From the NCBI GenBank assembly GCA_014904985.1, contig MU128986.1:81875-145874 (forward strand): a DNA stretch of 64,000 nt, written 5' to 3'. Position 1 is the stretch's first letter. Every line of letters starts with the position of its first letter. The notes under the pieces are model-generated. The model was given only the letters and a program-made list of their open reading frames with translations, was not told the DNA's origin and searched no databases. This document shows positions 1-13,800 of the stretch, piece by piece. Made by a program: the position numbers and the translations under genes. The DNA is from Hydnum rufescens UP504 (taxonomy: Eukaryota; Basidiomycota; Agaricomycetes; Cantharellales; Hydnaceae).

Positions 1-816
1 ACGGTTGTACTTATGATAAATGTCGCGCGTGAGTCTGGTGCAGTGCCTTCTGCCGCTTGGGCTATGGCACTGATGTGAATGTCACTCAGCGCAGTGACGG
101 CGTTGGCAACAACCTGGGAAACCCAGTTGGTCTAACGCATGAAATGGAGAAGAATCTGATCGCTAACCATGGGGTTGCTGTCTGCCACTAGTTCGTGCAG
201 TTGCGAGACGAACCCATTGTCGATTGCTAATTCTGGTTTGATGTCGTATAATTTTGCTACACAAAGCGCTCCAGTTTTGCGAACGTATGGATTTTCGTCC
301 TTGAGTGCTTTCGCGAGCGGATCGCTAAGGTAATCGATAATCTTTTCGGCCCTTAGACAGCCCATTGTCCGAATCGCCAGGGCGCGGACGAGAGGATTTG
401 AATCGTCCGAGTCCTGATTTCAGAATATAGCATAAATTTTCAATAAAACGATCATGTCGTTATCATCCTCGCCTTCACGAAGGTGTTGACCGCAAGGATG
501 ACAAGTTCGGGCTGAGTTTTGGCATAGTTCATAAGGTAGAGATATACGAGCTTTTTTTGTTCGAGATCTTCTGTCTGCATGTTCTTGAGAACGTCGGGGA
601 ACAGCCCACTGACGTCCTTGCCGACGGTCATGTTTGCAATAACACGCTTGATAGCATCCTTTCGTCGGTCGCGGTATTCACTGTTTAGATCTGCCCGTAG
701 TTCAAAGTTCTCGCCTACGAGATCATGCCCAACATTATTATTCGTTGCTCAAGATGACATGTGTACATACCTTTCTTCGGTGCAGCGCGTGCACCAACAC
801 CCAATACGTTCATCAT
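1..816 (-). CDS. Beta-adaptin (AP-1/AP-2 complex beta subunit), 5' part, runs off left edge
   Basis: Large beta subunit of a clathrin adaptor complex, which links cargo and clathrin on trans-Golgi, endosomal or plasma membranes. Exons on the minus strand are 816-771, 714-473, 413-168 and 113-1, continuing beyond the window. The spliced protein starts [20 protein letters not shown] and reads into the adaptin N-terminal solenoid, with family motifs [39 protein letters not shown] and [20 protein letters not shown]. The start is the first of two adjacent ATGs. Introns are 715-770, 414-472 and 114-167. The middle one keeps the conserved Val-Lys before DSDD only if it uses a GC donor; a GT donor six bases upstream would drop those two residues in frame. 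I cannot tell AP-1 from AP-2 from this part. It is divergent from DIM1, with a MITE between them. Confidence 0.93.
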
Positions 817-873
817 CGTTTGGGGGTCGCAAGCGGAACTTGCCGGATCGATAGTCTAATTATCCCAAGTCTC

Positions 874-1355
874 TAGTCTCGTAACCAGACCGGAGCTACG
901 CTCGGTCTGGTGGAAAGGGGAGTTCCGAAGGCGCGGGCATGAAGCTTCCGCTCCAGCCAATCACAAAAAGTTTTCACCGGCGTTTGCCGCGACCTCCAGT
1001 TGGGTACGTGCTCTCCACTCAGTATCCATGCCCTGATAGCAACTTCGTGAGATGGATATCTCCTAGCCAAAAAATGACCAAGAGCCTATTTGGTCACCCA
1101 GTGTCTCTGCAGCCCATCCTGCATTAGTCTCTCTGATAGGACCAGGAATCATAGTTGAATAATATTGCAGAAATGACAGATCACAGTGTCTGCAGCATCA
1201 TATCTCTCTGATAGACAGAACAATAGTGAATCGTCCACGAGCACAACACCGGTCAAAACCTCTTGTGATTGGCTAGACCGGAAGCTTCATGCCCGCGCCT
1301 TCGGAACTCCCCATTTTCCCAGACCAAGCGTAAGCTTGGTCTGGTTACGAGACTA
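874..1355. mobile_element. 482-bp MITE with long terminal inverted repeats and 9-bp target duplication (Mutator-like)
   Basis: The ends are inverted copies starting TAGTCTCGTAACCAGACC (874) and finishing GGTCTGGTTACGAGACTA (1355). The inverted similarity extends about 100 bp inward on each side, through the segment containing GAAGCTTC and the GCGCGGGCATG block. A 9-bp direct repeat, CCAAGTCTC, flanks it at 865-873 and 1356-1364. Long inverted repeats plus a 9-bp duplication are the hallmark of Mutator-like elements. No transposase is encoded, so it is non-autonomous. It fills almost the whole 561-bp space between the beta-adaptin and DIM1 start codons. Confidence 0.85.
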
Positions 1356-1377
1356 CCAAGTCTCTGTTTTTCACTAA

Positions 1378-2617
<1,240 letters not shown>

Positions 2618-2823
2618 TGATGAACGTTTATTTCTGGTTACACCCGTCGTGTGAGCAATCCTTTCTGCGTAACGACGACTTCGCCAAGTCCGAGGCTCGA
2701 TCCATGTGATACTTGCGCCATATGAATCGCCCTTTGGCCTGCCTCTTTGAACCCCACCCGCTCTCATCTCAGGGATTTAGCGCCACCTTGACCGTCACGT
2801 CACCACCACCATCAACGAGTCGT

Positions 2824-4903
2824 TTATTTCTTCTTCGGATTAGACAAGTCGTTTGTCTCGATCCATTTCTTAGGGACACCCTGCCCGAGCAAGAGGCGCG
2901 AGACGGCTGGGATCTGGGCACCCTGCACCATCACTTCCTGACCTGCCGTCTTGCCTGGTAAGGGTGTTACTAGAGTGATACGTCAGTCATAAATTTCATT
3001 GTCCCCAATGCATAAGCTGTAAGGACGTGCCGGACGTGGCTGAAGCGCATAACTTTCGCAATTCCTCACAAAGGAACTCCGATGAGATGGAAAAGGGTTC
3101 GAAGCCTGTAATGAATGTCGAAACTTTACGACCTTGTCTAATCTTGCAGATGACTGCTATCGGCTTCAACTCCCCCTTCCTGTGACGGCCAAATGTGGAG
3201 ATCAATATTCGACCGTGCAATAGTGGAAATCTCCCAACGACTTAACTTGATAACAGGCTCTTTGTCGTTCACGGATATCGAGTACCAGGGCTGCATGACG
3301 TTCCTCAAACGGGGAGTTAATTCTTCACGTTTTAGAAAATCGAGCTCTTCATTCTTCTCCAGGAGGAGGTCGCGAAGGGTGTTGTCCAGGGTTATGAATG
3401 CGGGTTCGCGTGGATGGACGAGGGAGTGCGTATTTACGTAAGAATCGATGATGGTTCGTAACTCCGGGACTGTGTACAAGTCCTTCAATCTGAACAATTC
3501 GACCGCAAGATGATCAGCCGACCATAAGCAGAAAAACAGGCACTGAAAGACATCAAGCCCACACTGTGTTATCAAGTTGTTGAAAAAATGCTAAAGACTG
3601 AGTATGCGGCTTGTAGAGTTCGACGATGGTCATATGTTGCACAGGTAGTTCAGCCTCCCTTGAGCGCGACTCCATGGTCTCGACATCGCCCACGGTCTTG
3701 AATGATCGGTGCATGATGACATCCTGATGGGTGGCGTTGACACTAAGGATGTTCAGGTCTCCCTTGAAATCCTTGAGTTTGAGTAGACCTTCTTTCTCTA
3801 CAGCTTGCAGGAATTTGGAAACTTTCTTGTATGACGAGCGTTTGACAAGTTCAGAGGAGGAAGGCCCTTTCTCTGATGAGGCAGGACGGGAGGGAAGTAT
3901 GTGCGCAGAGTAGAATGTGGACGACGACATGGGAAACGTGCTTGAGGACAACTTGATGATTTTCGTGATCGCTTGTATGAGTGCCTTGCGCAGAATCGCG
4001 TCTGCCTCTGAACAGGTAGCATAAGCACCTGGAATGCAGAGAAGCGACGAGACAAACCTGAAGGTTCAAGTGGAGCTATCGGTTCGGAAACACTCAGAGA
4101 AGGCATTGGAATCGATTCTGACTCGACTGGTGCAGCCCCTTTATCAACGGATCCAGGGCTCGGCTCAACAGGAAACGTCGGAGAGGTCAGACGCAATGTT
4201 GGGATAGAATCTGGGGGCTCAGGTTTGCTGCCGATCTCCCAGAGGGTATCTTTCCAAGTATGCAGAATACGGACGGCTCTGCCTTTGCCATCGCGCTTGA
4301 TATCAGGAGATGGCAAGGCCATACGACCTACGGCTAACGGAATGAGAGAATTTGCCTCGGCGACAGCGACGAGACCATTTTCGGGGATCAATGGGAGGCT
4401 CCCATCTTGGAAGGATTCGATGACGCCCGGAATCATTAGATCTGCGCCACCGAGGACTTTTTGGATCGCAGTGGGCGGGGTGGTTATTATAGGAAGTATC
4501 TCCAGTTTCCATAATGTGTACACTTCAAGCTATCTTTGAGGACGAACAAATGAGTCACAAGTTCGCACTGCAAACGCACTTGTGGGGATCATTAATGCAC
4601 CATTGTGGTCAAGGGTAAACCACAGGGGGTCTCCGTCGGCCGAGAGATATAAGATCTATAAACAAGATATCAGGAATATCAGTCACACCAGTACACATTT
4701 AGACTGACGCCATGTTCGTTGAGGTGCGTAATAAATTTAGCGATCTTGAGACCCTCGGGAATGAGGCCCTCACGTTGAGCATCGGGAACGTTTGGCTCCA
4801 CATTGGCGGAGAAAACCTGAGCAACCACTGAGGTGCGAAGCTTCCGTCGATCTGAGGTCCTTAGAGGCGCAGATGATTTCTCTTGAAATGCTTTCTTGAA
4901 CAT
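2824..4903 (-). CDS. Eukaryotic translation initiation factor 2D (ligatin, Tma64 homologue)
   Basis: Cytosolic ribosome-binding factor that delivers tRNA to the P site independently of GTP and helps recycle 40S subunits. Exons on the minus strand are 4903-4697, 4655-4580, 4522-4058, 4007-3565, 3482-3247, 3179-3031 and 2969-2824: 1722 nt, 573 aa, close to the usual eIF2D length. Domains in order: N-terminal part beginning MFKKAFQEKSSAPLRTSDRR; PUA domain with VLGGADLMIPGVIESF; central SWIB/MDM2-like region (SSELVKRSSYKKVSKFLQA); C-terminal SUI1 domain with ICKIRQGRKVSTFITGFEPF and the end QGVPKKWIETNDLSNPKKK. The intron at 2970-3030 must start with GC (G|GCACGT) to give the conserved SATSVTPLPGK join. 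The first intron (4656-4696) is only 41 nt. An in-frame Met further upstream (4948) was rejected because the family starts at MFKK. Confidence 0.93.
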
Positions 4904-6867
4904 GGTCCAGCAATCGAGAGCCCCTGGCACGGAGTTAACCGGTGGCAATTGAAATTAACTTGAGTCATTGCTGCAAATGCTGTGGGACGACATGCACCAT
5001 ACGTTGTGCAAGCACTTAGACTTGCTATCAAAATCCCATGAAGCAAGAGATGCGGAGATGGGTATCCCGGGAGCAAAGGTATTAAGTGTTGAGACGGATA
5101 TAGGCTTGATTACATAATGTACATACTTCGTGTTTCTCTTCTACATGTGCGTTACGCTTCCGCCGAGCACCGTCGCTCATTATTAAGGTATCAAGGTATT
5201 AAGTTTCACCGTACCGATAAGGATATTGAGGACGTCGGGGGACCATGAGGACCCTGCATTTAAAGTACTCCTGTGGGGGAGATTCTACAGGAATCCCAAA
5301 GAATCCTGACTCAGGGTGCAGTGTCTGGCCAAAATACTCATCTAAATCGGAGAAATCGGCTCTAGGTTGCTCGAAGGCCACAAAAAACCGGACATTTGCC
5401 TCTAGGCCCAAACAAAATCTCAAAAGTTCTCATCCCTTGGAATTACTCAAAATGCCCCTGGTATTGTCTAAGATAAATTTACTCACACTGCTTCCTTCAT
5501 CTCCATGTAAGCCCCCCTTCCATTTGCTTGACTATCAAGGATAAAAGAATTTCTGTCGGGATCAAGCCTCATTTGAGGCTATAATGCAACCAATGTGTAT
5601 ACAAATGATGTTCGTGATACCAGAGAATGGAGTTTGTCTCTCACAGTATCAAAGAACTGGATTTTCAAGGTGGCTGATTAACGCCCCCTGGGATGAAACA
5701 TGTTTCTGGTGGAGTTTCGAAGCTGTTGGAGCCGCAGTCCGCCATGGGCCACAGGTCTTAAAAACAGCAAGGGCTTGATGAGTGCCAAGAAGTGACACCA
5801 GTAGGAATAATCCAATATTGTAGGGAAATTCAGAAAGACAACATGAAAAATTAGAAGGGGTGAAAGAGACCTACAAGGAACCCCAGTAAACTATCACCAG
5901 GATCTAATCACTGCTCCTCCAGCGGAGCCAATACCTCTAGTCACAGATTCCAATTCCGGACTCGCTTAAGTCTGGGATTAACCTACCGTCAATAGTAGAA
6001 ATTAAAACAATATGACCGTCGCCCGAAACAGAAAGAGAACATGATGTGAAAGTTGTATCGGGTCTCGGGAGAAATCTGGCCCCACACAATCCCACCTCCT
6101 ATGACCAAGTGGAGCAGATACAGGATTTAAGACTGGGGGCGTCATGATTTCTTTAAAGATATAAAGCATGTTTTCAGTATAGTATAAGCAGAAAATGAGA
6201 GCGTCTGTGGAGCACCGTGCATGGGGGACCACGGACAGTAGGGAGATCAATAGATGGAACATGCCAACCCGGTTCTTCAGCCACACAGATGAAGATGTAT
6301 TCCATCGCAGTTGTTCTTCCGTCGGGAGGCGGCACCAGGAGTCGCCGACCTTTCCCTATTGGGCAGCACGTGGTAATTTGATTCCGATCATTTGAAAAAT
6401 AGAAGAGGAACGCTAATGCTGGCCGAATTTTGGGCCTCGGCTATAGCATACTCGCAGAGCTCCATGATGCTGAGAATGCCCCATCCTTTATGGAGGACGT
6501 GGAGGATACAAACCAAAGGCCGTTGAGCGAGCGAGCACGCCAGAAAAGGAAAATTCCCTAGGAATCTACGCGCATCCAACTGTATGCACCAGACTCGCCT
6601 TCCATGCAGGTATCAAGGCCAATGCTCCAGGAGCGAAGGTCACAAGAACCAGTTCAGGTAAATTTTTAGGGGCTCGTCTTATCTCAACTTGCCTATTGAT
6701 ACCCGCGTTTTTGACTGGTCGCGTGCATCGGGTAAACAAATGTACTTCGATCTGATTTCGCGATGATAAGTTAAGAAGGATCGCATGCGAACCAATATTC
6801 CACAAGCGTGGTTTCGGTAGTGGCCGTATGCATATCTAACCGCAAACCCTTCTGAACGCCTACCATC
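4904..6867. other. 2-kb stretch without a recognisable gene
   Basis: This lies between eIF2D and the permease. Open frames up to about 100 codons occur on both strands (for example minus 5423-5199 and 6805-6566). None shows a family motif, a signal peptide supported by context, or a consistent set of splice sites that I could join. It may hold the eIF2D promoter and a degraded or poorly conserved gene on the minus strand. I call no gene here. Confidence 0.4.
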
Positions 6868-9772
6868 ATGTTCAGCCGCCGAAAACAGGGGGACAGGGAC
6901 GTCATGCGTGTGGACGCTGTCATCCAGGACGACGATGCGGTGTTGAAGGACCTTGGCTATGTGGTGCGTTCACTTCTCGTCCAGTAATGAAGTCTTGGGC
7001 TCTATCCTGTCCGGATACCGTTATGGACTCCTTGGGAGGAGAGAAGAATTCTAGTCTGATTTCAGCCCTGTAGCCGTCATTCAAACGAGAGTTCACAAAT
7101 CTGGAGACGATCTCCTTTGCTTTCAGGTGAACACAATGGAACCCCCTGCATCTCGTCCACGACCACCAGAGGTTGTCTGCTTTCTAAATCCGGTCTTATA
7201 ATAGCATCATGGGGATGTGCTCATCTATCGCCACCACGTTTAACACTCCGTTCCTGCTTGGCGGTCCGGCAAGTGCTGTGTAAGTCTGCCCCGTGTCCCG
7301 AGCAACAAACCAATCCATAGGTCCCCTTTGCTTAATAGGTGGTGCTGGATTCTTGGCTCCTGCATGTGTTTTACTCTCGGTACTTCCATTGCCGAGATAG
7401 GTAACCGCGTATCTTCCTTGTCGAAGGATCCCGCTTTCACACTTCCCTCTACATTCAGTTAGTGCCTTCCCAACCGCTGGGGGACTATATACTGCATCGG
7501 CCCGGCTAGTGCGTAGCTTACCCTCCCGTTCCGGAATCCTCTAAAGCGCTAGATTAAGGTCCCTCCTCAACATCGTCCCCTCGTTGGATGGATTGTGGGA
7601 TGGCTTAACATGCTCGTACGCTATTTTATCTTGGCAGACTTTCATTTCGATCCACCATCCCTTATGTTTGGATTAGGGTCAAGTTGCCGGAATTTCATCC
7701 ACAGAATTCGGCTTGTCCCAAATGTGCGCACCGACCCACTAAAAAAAGAAACAAGGTTTCAATTAATCACCGGCTAATTTCTTGTTCCTTTCTAGGATTT
7801 GGGCTGCAGTTGTCATTGGGAAGAACGGCCACTATAGCCCCAGTTCTGGACAAGTCGTGGGCCTGTTCGTTGGCTTGCTGATAGTGGTTCGTCCCTTGGT
7901 TTTCATCTCTCACCATCCTCTTACCATCCTATTGCCTCCCCAATCTCCACGTTTGTTTGTTCATAGCATGGTATCCTTAACTCAGTTGCGACAAAGTATC
8001 TCGCCCGATTCACTTCCGTCTTCGTCTTCATTAATGTGGGCACTACTATTTTAATCATTATTGTCTTGCTTGCATGCACTGGGAAGGACAACATGCATTC
8101 TGCAGAGTAGGTTCTCAATAAGCACCAACTCTAATGCGAGGCTTATTTTCTAATGTCGGGGAAGGTTTGTATTTGGTTCGGAAGGCGTCATCAATGGGAC
8201 TAGTGTCAATGGAACAAGCCGTTGGAATACAGGAATCGCATTCCTTTTCGGGCTTTTGAGCGTTCAGTGGACCGTGAGTGTGATGTCTTAGCTGTTCCAG
8301 TGTTGTATTCTCAGGCTCGAACGTAGATGACTGTTAAGTATTCTCATGTGTCACTCGTCATAGATTCTTGTGTACTGAATATATATTCCTATGCACAACG
8401 TAGGACTATGGTGCGTACGGCCTGTATTTCCTATGTGTTTACAAAATAATTGCGTTTCGATATAGATGCTACGGCTCATATCTCGTGAGTATGAACAACA
8501 CTTGCATGGTCACTTTAATTTCTTGATGTATTGGAGCTGTTAAGTGAAGAGGTCCGACGTGCGGCCGTCGCGGCTCCCAGTGCAATCTTCGTGGCCGTCA
8601 TTGGCACAGGGCTTATCGGATGGCTACTCAACATTACCTTGGTCCTGTGTTCTGGCCCTTTTGAAAACTTACCCGGAGCTACTGGACTTGCCTTTATTGA
8701 GGTACGACAAATCGATCACACTCGGGGCTTATGCAGAGCATGCTGACCCAATGTTCTCATCGTAGATTATGCATATTCGGATAGGCAAAGACGGGACCCT
8801 TTTCTTGTGGGTTTTCGTGTGCATGACTGCGTTCTTCGTGGTGCAGTGCGTCCCCACTTCTTAGATGCCCCCTAACACTCTTACTCAAGTATTCCTTCTA
8901 GAACTGCTTTGCAGGCATGTTCGCGTACCGTAAGAACGAACGCACTATGCAGTGTGCTGTGCCTTACGAATGTTCCATACTTCCCGATCTTCTAGTTCTA
9001 CGCCTTTTCGCGCGATAACGGTTTCCCAGACCGTGGATTCATTGGGAAGATTCACCCTCTGACCAAGACACCCCTGAACGCAGTTTGGGTCACTGTCTTC
9101 TTATCCATCCTGCCTGGGTTGCTGGATCTCGCGAGTCCTATCGCCGCCCAGGCAATCTTTGCCCTTACTGCGGTCGGTGAGTCCACGTGCCCACCCGTTA
9201 TCTTTGCAATACCTGTACTGATCACTTTTCCCCGTCACTCAGCCTTGGACACTTCGTATATTATCCCTATCGCATGCCGTCGCATTTTTAGAAACCATCC
9301 TGAAGTACATTTCGTGCCCGGCCCGTTTTATATGGGTGACGGACTACTCGGGTGGATCGTTAATATCAATTGCATCTGGTCTGTTCATCCTCCCAGGCCC
9401 CCCCCGTCTCGCTCCTGCAACTGATTTTTGAATCACATATTATGCAGTTGGGTTTGCTTCGTCACTGTGATTCTATGTCTACCAACGGTATTGCCAATCA
9501 CGAAGGACAACTTCAACTACGCCTCAGTCATCACAGGTTCGGTCATTATCCTTTCCTTGTACGTGTTTTTTTTAGCATTTGCCTAGAGCGCTCACTCATA
9601 TCGACTCACGTGCTCCTGTTCCCCCCCTCTGTCACTGCTGCTAAGCATATGGTACTTCCTCGGAGGACGCAGGCACTACAAGGGCCCCAATGGTAATTTG
9701 CTCCAGCGTGAGGTCAAAAGTGATTCGCGCGACGAAGACTCGGAGGATTCACTCAAAAAAATGGAGGCATGA
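6868..9772 (+). CDS. Amino-acid/GABA-type permease (APC superfamily), 20 exons
   Basis: Plasma- or vacuolar-membrane transporter of the fungal amino acid/choline/GABA permease family (TC 2.A.3.4 type), about 12 membrane spans; substrate unknown. Exons: 6868-6960, 7074-7126, 7205-7279, 7339-7400, 7459-7508, 7559-7615, 7677-7723, 7796-7886, 7967-8106, 8165-8273, 8327-8332, 8404-8410, 8466-8484, 8545-8701, 8766-8845, 8902-8929, 8996-9176, 9243-9378, 9448-9564, 9646-9772. Total 1635 nt, 544 aa, in phase throughout. Motifs in order: FNTPFLLGGPASAV, CMCFTLGTSIAEI, SAFPTAGGLYTASARLVPP, GQVAGISSTEFGLSQMIWAA, FGSEGVINGTS, WTMTDYDATAHISEE, SGPFENLPGATG, FYAFSRDNGFPDRGFIGKI, HPEVHFVPGPFYMGDGLLGW. The 6-nt and 7-nt exons encode MT and DY of the conserved MTDYDATAHISEE stretch. 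The start is the only ATG fitting the N-terminus. It is convergent with GEN1. Confidence 0.94.
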
Positions 9773-10809
9773 AAATTATACCCCATCCCATGTATGCTCG
9801 GGTTGTTTCTGCTGGTGCTAGAGATTTTTACATAATGCCATGCTTTGCAATTTGCTTTGTACACACGTTGGATACTGTATGGCCGAAATCGTTGATTGTC
9901 TTGTCTCCCTGACCGTGAATATGTGGATCCAAAGGGCCGTCGAGGGGTGCGGGACCTTTTGCGGCTTAGGGTCTCGTCGGCGTTCGGACGGTCCCTGACT
10001 CCCAGGCACATGGCACTGCATCACGGAATTCCCTGTTTTCGCCATCTAGCTAGGGATAGTCACTCCTAATGCCTCCCCCACGCCACCGCTTCGTACGCTC
10101 ACTCCGTTGAGGCGAGACAGACTGATGCCCAAATACCAGGCTATCTGACAGCCCCTGGAAGTATCCCTGTGTGTGTGGGAGGGCGCAGTTCACGCAGTAC
10201 ACAGTTACATACTCACAATAGAAAAAAGCAACCACCGATGCTCCAATTATGGATTATCCATCAAGTTACTGTAATACACTGGCTGTGGTATCGCGAGGAG
10301 GTCCGTACAGTACAGGAATTTGGCGTTTCCAAGTGTGTGGCGAGGATATGTCGTGGTCGAAGAAGCACTTGGAACATTCAGTGAGGTTTGTGTTCTTTTT
10401 TCTTCTTTTTTTTTTTTGCCGCGCTGGAGTTGGGGGTCGTACTCCTTGAGGCTCGGGTGGCTTGCTTTAGAATTGACAGAGAAGAGAGTTGATTCTGTGG
10501 TGAATCAGAGGCACCCCGTCCGTACGCCTCTGGACGCCAGGCGGATGTGTGACTTATCCAGGGCCTTTAGACATTTTGGAGGAACTGGGAAAGTGGCGTT
10601 CAGACTCGGTCTCTCAATACAGTAGAGGCCAATCCAAATACGAAACCTTTCTCACAGCTGCCAGCACCCTGTAAGTTGTACCCGGTAGCCCCCTTCGAAA
10701 ACAAGTTTGATTCCAATACAATACTTGTGTTTGTCAGTCCAAAATGCAATGCAAGAAACTAAAGCAAGAAGCGGAAGAGTTGGGACCTCATGTGGTAAAT
10801 GGGTACAAG
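9773..10809. other. Intergenic region between permease and GEN1 3' ends
   Basis: About 1 kb between two convergent genes. It contains a T-rich run near 10396-10418 and short open frames without family features. Both flanking genes end here, so their 3' untranslated regions probably lie in it. I see no gene, RNA or element I can support. Confidence 0.5.
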
Positions 10810-13800
10810 TCATGGTGTTACAAGATCGATAATGTCATTTGATTTCGCGATCGGTGTTCTGAGCCGCGTTCCCTTCTGGAGATCAGCCTTCTTCTTCCCT
10901 GGACCCTTGATCGGCTGCAGCGGTTTACGATTTGCAGCTGCGCGTGACCTCGGGGCGCAGAGTCCGAAGCAGAGTCGCTAGACAACTCTATGATCTCTGG
11001 CATCTTGCTATCAACACTGATGGGTTTATGGGACTTGGGGATAGGGAGCGAGCCCTGCTGTAAATATCCATTTTTTATGGGTGAAGGCGAAGGCGACCGG
11101 ACTAAGCGCGAGTATGGATCTATGCCTTCATCTTCCGACGAGGAAGTTAAGCCAGGGAGATCCCAGGGTGCTCGGCGCTCTCCCTTCTTCGTCCCATCAC
11201 GGGGACTAGTCTGGGATTTAGTCTTTCGAGGCGACTTCGGGGCTGGGAGACGAAGGGCCGAATTGGAGCTGGCGATACGATTTCGCTCTGCTCCTGTGCT
11301 GTTCTCCAGTTCCGAATCCGTTCGGATCGCTGGACGCTTAGTAGGCGATTTCGGCACCGGATGCGGGACTTCGACTTGGCTTTCGGCTGATGAGAGTTGG
11401 ATTGGGGTGCTACTCTGGACAAAAGAGGAAACGGGGCAGGAATGGTAGGGGGTGCCGGCGCACTGGGAAACAGATCTTCCCAATCTGACGGAGTATAGGA
11501 AGGAGCTACAGGGCGGGGATGGGATATTTGTGTCGACTTGGGTGGCGGTCGCGCGGCCTGGGTGGTAGCCTGTTTCGTACTCGTTGAATTGGATGACTTA
11601 GATGGTTTCGCCCGAGACACGGGTCGTGAGGAGGAAGCGGTACTTGACATTTTTCTGCTTGTGCTCGATCGTGCTGCCGATTCTTCACCCACGTCTGATT
11701 CTGAGGTTGGCTCCACGTCATCTAGATTGATTTCCTCTTCCTCATCGCTGATTATCGGCTGGTTCTTCTTTTTCGCTGCCACGGATTGAGCAGAAACCAG
11801 AGAGGATTGACGGCTGGTCTTCACGGAAGTCTGCTTGCGAGCCCCTGTGCCTTTTTTCGCCTTTTTGACGCGTTTTGCCTCCTCAGCTTCTTCGAAGACA
11901 TCGACAAGATCCTTCTCGACCATCGCTAACATGGAGGCCGGAACCCATATTCGATGGCGACTAAAAGGGTCAACAGGCGCGCCTTTCTTCTTCCCCTTTT
12001 CCCTCGGTTCGCCGTCTTCTCCTTCGTCGGCAGAATCGCAGTCGCCATTGTCAGGTTCATCCCGAACACCCTGAATCCCAGACTGAGTAAGGCGAATGAG
12101 TTGGGTGGGATCTATTTCGATACGATACTCCAAAATATGGTCGCTTGAAGCATGGTTAGTAGTGGACCCAGTAATCTTGACCACGAGGGCATTCCCATTC
12201 TGATCCGCATCATCCTCTTCGATAAAAGGTTTATAAGGAGAGTCAAGGCCAAGCTCAGAGAAATACTTGGTTATCATCTTGGATGGTGTTCCTATTGGGT
12301 TTCCTCCGCGTGCATCCGAATGGATGACACCCAAATCAGATAGAGGTTTCGGTTTCATGGGAGTCGATGGATTGTCAAGGTCATATCCAGACGCAGACAG
12401 TAGCGGTTGTTCGGTGGACATGAGGGGACCTCCGCGTACAATACCTGCGTCCAAGTCAAGCGCTGCACGCCGAAGAATACGAATAACGGCACCGTGCCAA
12501 AGCAGGGTTCGAAATCTCCGGGGAACGATGGTCATGGTCCCCCACTCGAATTTCTCTTCACAAAACCGAGCAAGCCTTGCCAAGCTATGCTCACGGGACC
12601 ATCGTACGACAGGAGGTTCTGGCGGCTTTCCTCTAGTCTCTGTCTCGGTCGTCACGGGATGGACATAGGCACGTAGGATGGTAAGATTCGGAAATGTTTC
12701 GTCAATTGATTCAGCGAGACGTTTCTCCTTGCGGCTTAGGAGACCCCGAGAATTCGTGCACAACTCTCCACGAAGGGCATCGCGCCATTGTACAAGATAA
12801 GTGTCAAGCTCCTCAGGCGTGAGGACATTGACGGCGTTGACAAGCTCATCACCAAAACCACAACGAGCGAGAGCATGAGCTGTCCTGATGCCACAGCCAT
12901 TGAGTTTGGACCCCGGAAGATCTTTCTATAGGGTTAGGAGTCAGCAATAAGGAGGGGGAATAGCAGAATCCAATTACTTCTTCATAGTCACCACCGCTCA
13001 AAAGACCAATGAGAATGAACCCAGCTCTGGTTAATCCTATCTCCTTGTCTGCTTCTAAGACGGATGCATCAAACATTCGAACATGGTTCGTGTCGTCTTT
13101 TCCCTCGGAGTTCAATGCGGGATTACTGATGTTGCCTGTTAGGCCGCGGCCGGGACTGGGGGCCAAAGGGGGGTCAAAATGTAAGGACGAGATACAAGAA
13201 AGAACTTTCCGCACTTCCGAATCACAACTCTCGCACCGAAGAGAAAATTATCCACGTCATCGGAGAGGATACCATCAATAACTTTGATCTATTTAAATAC
13301 GCCAATTCAGCTTCGGCTCCCCAGGCGCCTGCCACAAAAGATGGTGAGTAGAGAGACCAAACAAGAATAATTGCTGCTACCTGTCTCCACTCGAATCCAA
13401 ATGCAGCAATCATGGTCTTTACCCCATGAATCATCCAGTGCGGTTTCTTGGAGATCTGGATACCGCGTTTCCAAGCGGGTCTCTTTGGACCATCAAACAC
13501 GAAGAGAGGAAGAAAGGGCTCGGAAAGGAGTTTGGAAAGCCGAAAGAATATCAGGCGTAGTTCAGGATTCTCGCCCTCTCGACCACTTTTAGCATGGAAG
13601 AACCAGATACTTTGAAAGAGGCCACTGCTATTTCAGCACAACCGCTGGCAGAATAATACACGACACGCACCTGGCGTCAATGCCAATCCTATAGCCGCGC
13701 TGTCCTGATATGTTCTTTTCGAAGCCATCGACGACGGCTAGGTGCGTCAGTGACCGCGTCTCGGCGGCATGTTGAAGCAGCTGTGGCAAAAGTCAAAGGC

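Noticed and set aside
11147..12763. The 538-codon minus frame read as a separate gene
   Set aside because: It is the middle of the GEN1 last exon. It joins in phase to upstream exons with the nuclease domain and runs on in other frames after one-base losses.
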